NCBI GenBank assembly: GCA_964547135.1 | Contig: CAZJMK010000001.1 | Span: forward strand, 62,001-126,000 | Direction of reading: 5' to 3' | DNA from: JAJXSS01 sp964547135 | GTDB lineage: Bacteria; Planctomycetota; Phycisphaerae; Phycisphaerales; Phycisphaeraceae | Length of the DNA: 64,000 bases | In this document: positions 58,387-64,000 of the stretch, one piece after another | Position numbering within the stretch: the first letter of the stretch is position 1 | Layout of the letters: each line of letters begins with the position of its first letter | Notes under the pieces: generated by a model | The model's input: only the letters and a program-made list of their open reading frames with translations | What the model was told of the DNA's origin: nothing | Database searches by the model: none | Translations under genes and position numbers: made by a program

Positions 58387-59592
58387 ATGACCACCACCCT
58401 GCACAACGTCCCCGATCAACGCGGGCACTTTGGCATCTTCGGCGGAACCTACGTCCCCGAAACCCTTGTCAATGCCCTGGCACAACTGCAACAAGCCTAC
58501 GACCAGGCCAAGACCGACCCGACCTTCTGGTCGCAATTGGAAGACCTGCAACATCATTATGTCGGTCGCCCGACGCCGCTTTACTTTGCCCGTAGGCTCA
58601 CCCAGCACGTCGGCGGGGCACAGATTTACTTAAAACGCGAAGACCTGGCGCACACCGGTGCGCACAAAATCAACAATGCCCTGGGGCAGGCACTGCTGAC
58701 TTTGCGTATGGGCAAAAAGCGGGTCATTGCGGAAACCGGAGCGGGTCAGCACGGGGTAGCCACGGCCACGGCTGCGGCGGCGTTCGGTTTGAAGTGCGAT
58801 GTGTACATGGGCACCGAAGACATGCGTCGTCAGCGCCCCAATGTGCTGCGCATGCGTTTGCTGGGGGCACAGGTGGTGCCGGTGGAAAGCGGTTCGCGCA
58901 CGCTCAAGGATGCACTGAATCAAGCCATGCGCGACTGGATGGAGACCAGCGATCACACGCATTACATCATCGGCACCGTGGCCGGTCCGCACCCGTTTCC
59001 GCTGATCGTGCGGCAATTTCAGGCAGTCATCGGCAAGGAATGTCGTCAGCAGTGCCTTGCACAACTGGGCCGATTGCCCGATGCGGTGGTGGCGTGCGTC
59101 GGCGGTGGGTCCAACGCAGCCGGTATTTTTTATCCGCTCATCGATGATCGCTCGGTACGACTCATCGGTGTCGAAGCCGGGGGACGCGGCATGAACGACG
59201 GCGATCACGCAGCCACGCTCACGCTCGGTCGGCCTGGTGTGCTGCATGGCACGATGAGCTACGTTTTGCAGGACGACGACGGGCAGACATCGCCGGTGCA
59301 TTCGGTGTCGGCTGGGTTGGATTACCCCGGCGTCGGCCCGGAACATGCCTTTTGGAAGGATGCCGGTCGGGTCGAATACACCTCGGTGACGGATGATGTC
59401 GCTTTGCAGGCGTTTCAAACCTTGACCAAGTATGAGGGCATCATTCCGGCCTTGGAAAGTTCACATGCCGTGGCTCATGCGCTGCAATTGGCGGCACAAC
59501 TCCCCAAAGACAAAATCGTGGTGATCAATTTGTCAGGGCGTGGCGATAAGGATTTGGACGAAGTGGTGCGGGTGTTGAAATTGCAGGCTTGA
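58387..59592 (+). CDS. trpB: tryptophan synthase beta chain
   Basis: 401 aa, TrpB1 class. It joins indole and serine to tryptophan with PLP. GHFGIFGGTYVPETLV opens the protein; LKREDLAHTGAHKINNALGQALL carries the PLP lysine (94); AETGAGQHGVATATAAAAFGL follows; CVGGGSNAAGIFYPL binds PLP phosphate; and GLDYPGVGPEHAFWK and SGRGDKDL close it. No trpA lies next to it, which is unusual because the two subunits are normally adjacent; trpA must be elsewhere. Confidence 0.97.
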   Translation: MTTTLHNVPDQRGHFGIFGGTYVPETLVNALAQLQQAYDQAKTDPTFWSQLEDLQHHYVGRPTPLYFARRLTQHVGGAQIYLKREDLAHTGAHKINNALGQALLTLRMGKKRVIAETGAGQHGVATATAAAAFGLKCDVYMGTEDMRRQRPNVLRMRLLGAQVVPVESGSRTLKDALNQAMRDWMETSDHTHYIIGTVAGPHPFPLIVRQFQAVIGKECRQQCLAQLGRLPDAVVACVGGGSNAAGIFYPLIDDRSVRLIGVEAGGRGMNDGDHAATLTLGRPGVLHGTMSYVLQDDDGQTSPVHSVSAGLDYPGVGPEHAFWKDAGRVEYTSVTDDVALQAFQTLTKYEGIIPALESSHAVAHALQLAAQLPKDKIVVINLSGRGDKDLDEVVRVLKLQA

Positions 59593-59696
59593 GGTGTGGC
59601 ACTGTTGTACGCGACGATGAAGTCATGCGGCGTGCGTTGCGGCTTTCGTGAATGCTGTGTTGAAAATGATTGGAATCAACTGCTCAAGGATGGCCC

Positions 59697-60086
59697 ATGT
59701 ACGAAATCACCATTCATAAGGTTTTCTGTGCTGCGCATGCCTTGCGTATGCCCGATGGTTCGATGGAGCCTTTGCACGGGCACAACTGGAACGTCAGCGT
59801 GACTGTGTCAGCGGGCAAGCTCGACAAGATGGAATGCGTAATGGATTTTCATGCGCTCGAGGCGATGGTCAATGATGTGCTGGGCGGGGTGGACAATGCC
59901 AATTTGAATGAGTTGCCGCCGTTTCGGGGGCGTGAGGGCAAGTTGAAGATCAACCCCAGTGCGGAGCGGGTGGCCTGGTGGATTGGGGAAGTGGTGCTCG
60001 ATGAGTTACCCAAGGGCGTGAAACTGGTGAGTGTGAGTGTGACGGAGGCACCGGGTTGCACTGCCTCGTATCGACCGGGCCGGTGA
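59697..60086 (+). CDS. 6-pyruvoyl-tetrahydropterin synthase / QueD-family protein
   Basis: 129 aa. AAGGATGGCCC precedes the ATG. The zinc histidines are seen in FCAAHALR and PLHGHNWNV, and the late ERVAWWIGEVVLDELP...VSVTEAPGCTASYRP is the usual C-terminal half with the substrate Glu. In QueD the residue before the LHGH motif (CxxLHGH) is the catalytic Cys; here it is Met with Glu next (SMEPLHGH). It may therefore be a PTPS-like paralogue (some PTPS-III enzymes use Glu) rather than the queuosine enzyme. Follows trpB in the same direction after 104 nt. Confidence 0.78.
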   Translation: MYEITIHKVFCAAHALRMPDGSMEPLHGHNWNVSVTVSAGKLDKMECVMDFHALEAMVNDVLGGVDNANLNELPPFRGREGKLKINPSAERVAWWIGEVVLDELPKGVKLVSVSVTEAPGCTASYRPGR

Positions 60087-60279
60087 ATGGTGGTTGGTCG
60101 GCTTGTGTTATTGCGACGCATGTCGTGCTCAATTCCAAAATGTACAAAAATCGCACGGGTCGGGACGCGAACGACAACCAATGATGGCCCAGCTTGAATA
60201 GCAGGCTTGTCGGGTGAGCATTGGCATTGTGTCATTGCCCCGACAGGCGGTTCATCGACTTTTCAATCAGGAGCCGACC

Positions 60280-61113
60280 ATGACCGCAAACCTGACAACG
60301 TCGAACGCCCCCGCTGCCACGTTCAAACTCACACAGCAACAACGCGATTTTTTTCACGAGCAAGGCTACCTGAGCATTCCGTCGCTGACCACCGCCGAGG
60401 ATGTCGCCCAATTGCGGGTGGCATACGACCGCATTTTCCGGGAGCAGGCAGGGCGTGAGGAAGGCAACCAGTTTGATCTGGCGGGGACCGATGAAGAGGG
60501 TAAGCAGGCGTCGTTGCCGCAAATACTCAATCCGTCCAAGTACGCGCCGGAAATGAATGCGTCGTTGTTACTGGCCAACGCCCGTGCTCTGTGCAGGCAG
60601 CTTTTGGGCGACAAGGCTGATTGCAGCATTGCCCATGCGATTTTCAAACCCGCCCGCACCGGTGCCCCGACGCCATGGCATCAGGATGCGGCCTATTGGA
60701 ATGCCGCGATGGACTACCCGGCTCAGGTGAGCATCTGGGTGCCGTTGCAGGAAGCGAAAATCGAAAACGGGTGCATGTGGTTCGTGCCCGGCAGCCACCA
60801 ATCGCAGGACATACTGCGCCATCAAAGCATCAACAACGACCCGCGCATTCACGGACTGGAACTGCATGAAAGCCAGATGCAACACGTGCAGGGCGCGGTG
60901 GCATGCCCGCTTGCGGCAGGCGGCTGCACGGTGCACGGGGGTTACACCTTGCACTACACCGGGCCGAACAAGAGCGACATTCCGCGCAGGGCTTTGATAT
61001 TGATGGGCGGTTTGCCTGCGGTGAAGCGAACCGAGCCGCGCAAGTTGACTTGGATGGAGGAAAAGCAGACGGCACGTGAACAACGCGCTGCGGCTGCCAG
61101 GCAAGGCAAGTGA
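60280..61113 (+). CDS. phytanoyl-CoA dioxygenase family protein
   Basis: 277 aa from the ATG at 60280 (AGGAGCCGACC upstream). An Fe(II)/2-oxoglutarate dioxygenase fold: FHEQGYLSIPSLTTAEDVAQLR opens the family, TPWHQDAAYW holds the metal His 134 and Asp 136, NGCMWFVPGSH follows, and VHGGYTLHYTGPNKSDIPRRALIL gives the distal His and the 2-oxoglutarate Arg. It hydroxylates a small molecule; the substrate cannot be read. Probably cytosolic. An AAGCC-type palindrome and a cloverleaf copy (61248-61311) follow. Confidence 0.85.
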   Translation: MTANLTTSNAPAATFKLTQQQRDFFHEQGYLSIPSLTTAEDVAQLRVAYDRIFREQAGREEGNQFDLAGTDEEGKQASLPQILNPSKYAPEMNASLLLANARALCRQLLGDKADCSIAHAIFKPARTGAPTPWHQDAAYWNAAMDYPAQVSIWVPLQEAKIENGCMWFVPGSHQSQDILRHQSINNDPRIHGLELHESQMQHVQGAVACPLAAGGCTVHGGYTLHYTGPNKSDIPRRALILMGGLPAVKRTEPRKLTWMEEKQTAREQRAAAARQGK

Positions 61114-61247
61114 TAAATTTGGAATTTTGAATTTCGAATTTGCCGAACCAAGCCAAGAACGAGGCTGGCAAGCCGAGGGCTTGGGTCATGGAAGAAGAAG
61201 CCGAGTGGTCGAATGACGGAACCGTCTTCGGAAGTCAGCGCCGCGCT

Positions 61248-61311
61248 TGACGCCATGCCCTTGAGGGCTGGATGGCTGTGCGAATCATCCGGGGCTAAAG
61301 CCCTCGGCGTC
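61248..61311. repeat. cloverleaf-like repeat, copy F (reverse orientation)
   Basis: TGACGCCATGCCCTTGAGGGC...CCGGGGCTAAAGCCCTCGGCGTC. Preceded by the AAGCCAAGAACGAGGC palindrome at 61141-61187 and followed by an AAACCATACCCGAGCC...GACTCGGCTTG palindrome (61337-61380). Confidence 0.7.
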
Positions 61312-61449
61312 GGAGTGGTGAGTCACCGAGTCACCAAACCATACCCGAGCCGTCGGCGAGGACGCCTTCGACTCGGCTTGTCTGGACATGCGGACACTTT
61401 TTCTTCTTCATGCTTTCGGGTCTGAATTTTTTTGGAAAAAGGATGTTTC

Positions 61450-62616
61450 ATGATGCCCACCATGCTGATCAGTGACACGGAAAAGGGTGAATTGTGGAAG
61501 CAGTACCATGCGGGCAAGCCCAGTCGTGTGCCGATGATGACTTACAGCAACCCGCGGGTGGTGGTGCTCAACCGGTCATGGAACCCGGAGGGCTACACCT
61601 TTAAGCAAGCGGAGGAAGACCCGAAAATTCACCTGGAACTTTCCCTGCGGCATCAGCTCTATCGTCGGACAGTGATCAATCGTTACGCCGATGAGCCGAC
61701 GGGTTTGCCCGAGGTCTGGCACGCCGAGATGTGGGTTTACAACGTGTACGAGGCTGCGTACTTCGGGGCGCCGGTCTGTTACCCGCAGGGGGATGTGCCC
61801 TGCACCGAGCCGTTGCCTGCGGGCACGGACAAGCGAAGTGTGTTGGCGGTCGATATCGAAAAGCCGCTGGAAAACCCCTTCGTCAAGCACTGGTTGAACT
61901 TTCACGCCCGGATGAAGCAGGCGGCGGAGGGCATGAAGTTCGAAGGTCGCCCGGTGAAGGTCGCCAACTGGTCATTGAACGGCACCGACGGCCCGCTCAC
62001 CGGCGGATGCAACCTTTTCGGCAGCGATTTTTTGCTCGACCTGTACGATGACCCCGAATTCGCCCAAAAGTTTTTAGCCTTCTATGTGAAGGCGGCCATA
62101 CTGCGTCGGCGTGCCTTCTGGGAATTGTGGAACAACAAAGATGTCGCCTGGAACGGCATGGCGGACGATTCGTGTGCGTTGATATCCCCGGAAGATTTTC
62201 GCTCGCTGGTGCTGCCGCATCACCTGATGTTTTACAACAGCTTTGATGAGGAACCGCGGGCACGCAATGGTGTGCAGCGCCGGATGCATATGTGCGGCGA
62301 TGCCACCCGACATTATGCGACCTTGGTGCGCCATGCCGGGGTGAAACACTTTGATACGGGGTTCCCGGTGGACTTTGGTTGGTTGCGGAAAGAGGTTGGA
62401 TCGGAGGTGGAAATCATGGGCGGGCCGGAGGTGGCGATATTGCTCAATGGTTCGCCGACGCAGGTGTATGAGCGGACGCGCGACATTCTGCAAAGCGGCA
62501 TCAAGGAAGGCGGACGATTTTTATTGCGCGATGGCAACAACCTTCCGCCCAATGTGCCCGATGCCAACCTGGAAGCGATGTACGCAGCGTGCCTGGAATT
62601 CGGTCGGTATGAGTGA
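61450..62616 (+). CDS. uroporphyrinogen decarboxylase (URO-D) family protein
   Basis: 388 aa from the ATG at 61450 (AAAGGATGTTTC upstream). The C-terminal half has the URO-D-like barrel pattern: DDSCALISPEDFRSLVLPHHLMFYNSF, RRMHMCGDATRHYATLVRHAGVKHFDTGFPVDFGWLRKEVGSEVEIMGGPEV, and GGRFLLRDGNNLPPNVPDANLEAMYAACLEFG. It lacks the clear haem-pathway signature (PVWxMRQAGR) of HemE, so it more likely belongs to the broad methyltransferase/URO-D superfamily of unknown substrate. A CACAGAGG repeat half and a CCCTCTCCC hairpin (62742-62797) follow. Confidence 0.8.
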   Translation: MMPTMLISDTEKGELWKQYHAGKPSRVPMMTYSNPRVVVLNRSWNPEGYTFKQAEEDPKIHLELSLRHQLYRRTVINRYADEPTGLPEVWHAEMWVYNVYEAAYFGAPVCYPQGDVPCTEPLPAGTDKRSVLAVDIEKPLENPFVKHWLNFHARMKQAAEGMKFEGRPVKVANWSLNGTDGPLTGGCNLFGSDFLLDLYDDPEFAQKFLAFYVKAAILRRRAFWELWNNKDVAWNGMADDSCALISPEDFRSLVLPHHLMFYNSFDEEPRARNGVQRRMHMCGDATRHYATLVRHAGVKHFDTGFPVDFGWLRKEVGSEVEIMGGPEVAILLNGSPTQVYERTRDILQSGIKEGGRFLLRDGNNLPPNVPDANLEAMYAACLEFGRYE

Positions 62617-62741
62617 GGTTCAAAGAAAGAACTCAACACAGAGGTCACAGAGGGCACAGAGAAGCATTGAGAAAAACGATGGACAATTTTCAGGTGTACG
62701 GCGAACTCAAAAATGCAGATAAATGAGGGCTTTGAAAAATC

Positions 62742-62853
62742 CCTCTCCCCATGGGAGAGGGTGGCCGAGTCCGCGAGGCCGGGTGAGGGCCGATGAAGAA
62801 AAGGCCTTGAAATACGGTACGACCATACGCCGACGCAAAGCGTCCGCGCTAAA
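62742..62853. repeat. CCCTCTCCC hairpin and GCCGACGC module
   Basis: CCCTCTCCCCATGGGAGAGGG (62743-62763) with a GGCCGAGTCCGCGAGGCCGGGTGAGGGC follow-on, then TACGCCGACGCAAAGCGTCCGCGCTAAAC (62828-62853). No gene. Confidence 0.65.
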
Positions 62854-62891
62854 CGATGAGGTTGACAACCTGCCTTGGCAACAGGCTTAAT

Positions 62892-63797
62892 TCACCTGGA
62901 CCGCACAGCCATGAAATTGCACAGGTCGCGCAGGTCGGCTGCTCGTTCACCCAGCGGCTCGATCGCCTGGAGTGCCTGTTGCTGCAAACGGGTGATTTCG
63001 CTGCGTGTCGCTTCAAGGCCGATCAGGGCGGGGTAGGTGAGTTTGCACTGGGCGACATCCTTGCCGGCGGTTTTGCCCAGTTGCTGCGTGCTCTGCGTGA
63101 CATCCAATAAATCATCGACCACCTGAAACATCAAACCAATTGCCGCAGCATAATCGCTGATGGCCTGCAATTGCGCCGCGGTGGTTTGCGGAGCAGCCAG
63201 CGCCCCCATGCGACAAGCACAGCGAATCAGCGCCCCGGTTTTGTTGTGATGAATCGTCTGCAAGCGCTGCAAGGGCGACCAGTCGGCTGGAAAATCGGGC
63301 AACGTGTCATACACCTGCCCCGCAATCATGTCATTGGTCGCCAGGGCAAGTTCACGCATGATGCTCACGGCTTTGTCCGCAGGCAGTTTCAACGCCAGCA
63401 GTTCAAAGGCCATGGTGTTGAGCAGGTCACCGGCCAATATGGCCATGGCATCGCTGGTGGCTTTGTGCAATGTGGGCCGACCACGACGAAGGTCATCATT
63501 GTCCATTGCGGGCAGATCGTCGTGAATGAGCGAAAAACAGTGAATCATTTCAATGGCGGCAGCCGGGGGAAGGGCATGATCGAGTGACCCGCCGAGGGCT
63601 TCACAGGCGCGCACCACCAAAATCGGTCGCAGACGTTTGCCCGGCCCCAGCAGCGAATACTCGGCAGCGCTGCGCAGGTTCATCGGCAAGGGTCGCTGCG
63701 TGATGTAACTTTGCATGAACGCTTCGACCGCCTGCGACGGCGCAAACATGCGGTCGAGGTCGAAGGTCGCAGCAGCATTGTTTTCAGGTTCAGTCAT
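62892..63797 (-). CDS. ispA: polyprenyl (farnesyl/geranylgeranyl) diphosphate synthase
   Basis: 301 aa. It condenses isopentenyl diphosphate with allylic diphosphates. FSLIHDDLPAMDNDDLRRGRPTLHK is the first aspartate-rich motif (FARM) at about 95-119 and FQVVDDLLDVTQ the second (SARM) at about 223-234; LLGPGKRLRPILV is the substrate-binding KxxR loop. The FARM spacing is DDLPAMDNDD, and the residue before it is bulky (F/S), which favours C15-C20 products; the chain length is inferred only. The ATG at 63797 has no clear Shine-Dalgarno. Confidence 0.88.
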   Translation of the reverse strand: MTEPENNAAATFDLDRMFAPSQAVEAFMQSYITQRPLPMNLRSAAEYSLLGPGKRLRPILVVRACEALGGSLDHALPPAAAIEMIHCFSLIHDDLPAMDNDDLRRGRPTLHKATSDAMAILAGDLLNTMAFELLALKLPADKAVSIMRELALATNDMIAGQVYDTLPDFPADWSPLQRLQTIHHNKTGALIRCACRMGALAAPQTTAAQLQAISDYAAAIGLMFQVVDDLLDVTQSTQQLGKTAGKDVAQCKLTYPALIGLEATRSEITRLQQQALQAIEPLGERAADLRDLCNFMAVRSR

Positions 63798-63890
63798 GAT
63801 GAGGGTGATCTAAAAAAAGCGATTGTGCGTGGTAACCAACTGGTGATATTACCGCAATTAGGATGTGCAGGCCCGGCAGGGTCACGGAGT

Positions 63891-63992
63891 GGTTGATCGG
63901 TTAATTGGTTAATTGGTTAATTGGTTAATTGGTTAATTGGACGAAATGGTACTTGTCTTTTCTGACCGATTAACCGATTAACGGATTAACCA
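63891..63992. repeat. octamer-armed hairpin (GGTTAATT)
   Basis: GGTTGATCGGTTAATTGGTTAATT... (five GGTTAATT units), loop GGACGAAATGGTACTTGTCTTTTCT, then GACCGATTAACCGATTAACGGATTAACC. Related to 57093-57182, with a similar loop. Confidence 0.8.
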
Positions 63993-64000
63993 CATCTGAC

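Overview
The window (about 57% GC by eye, with one internal run of 100 N at 44544-44643) reads as the chromosome of a planctomycete, most likely of the class Phycisphaerae. Pointers are the DUF1800/DUF1501 pair, a GH9/GH36 sugar-degradation locus under a LacI regulator, an aminofutalosine (MqnE) menaquinone route, DksA-like proteins with a degenerate zinc finger, and intergenic DNA crowded with palindromic repeats. This is inference from gene content; no rRNA is present to confirm it.

Layout. 1-9.8 kb: a carbohydrate locus. It holds a secreted beta-strand-repeat protein, a dehydrogenase, a LacI-family regulator, a GH9 glucanase and a GH36 alpha-galactosidase. Three of its promoters share one AT-rich operator-like motif. 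9.9-14.6 kb: DgkA, IMP dehydrogenase, a HicAB toxin-antitoxin pair, an acyltransferase and prfB with a programmed +1 frameshift. 14.8-25.2 kb: DUF1800/DUF1501, a sugar isomerase-like protein, RecN, an LpxL-type acyltransferase, a membrane coiled-coil protein ending in a BRCT-like domain, and MqnE. 25.5-34.3 kb: a cation efflux protein, a DksA-like protein, LspA, a C26 amidotransferase, a SPOR lipoprotein, a lipid-flippase-like membrane protein, YbeY, an RsbV/RsbW pair and a LysM lipoprotein. 34.5-41.4 kb: the membrane arm of complex I (nuoJKLMN) without nuoA-I. 41.7-49.6 kb: a DUF5009-type acyltransferase, an AT-rich two-gene islet flanked by a 92-bp copy of the 3' end of pepA, pepA itself (broken by the N run), tRNA-Ala(GGC), transposase and sulfatase remnants, an unknown membrane protein and a GcvR-like ACT protein. 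49.8-63.8 kb: a large TPR lipoprotein, a putative glycosidase, a TerB-domain protein, trmB, a 161-bp MITE-like element, trpB, a QueD-like protein, a PhyH dioxygenase, a URO-D-family protein and a polyprenyl synthase.

The most striking feature is the repeat content between genes. At least three architectures recur: a 64-83 nt cloverleaf-like repeat, a modular multi-hairpin element closed by TGTGGC/GCCACA, and hairpins whose arms are tandem 7-8 bp units, some nested inside each other. Some supply stop codons, C-termini or internal protein segments to neighbouring genes. Several genes also appear to have promoters placed so that the transcript would start at or next to the start codon (leaderless).
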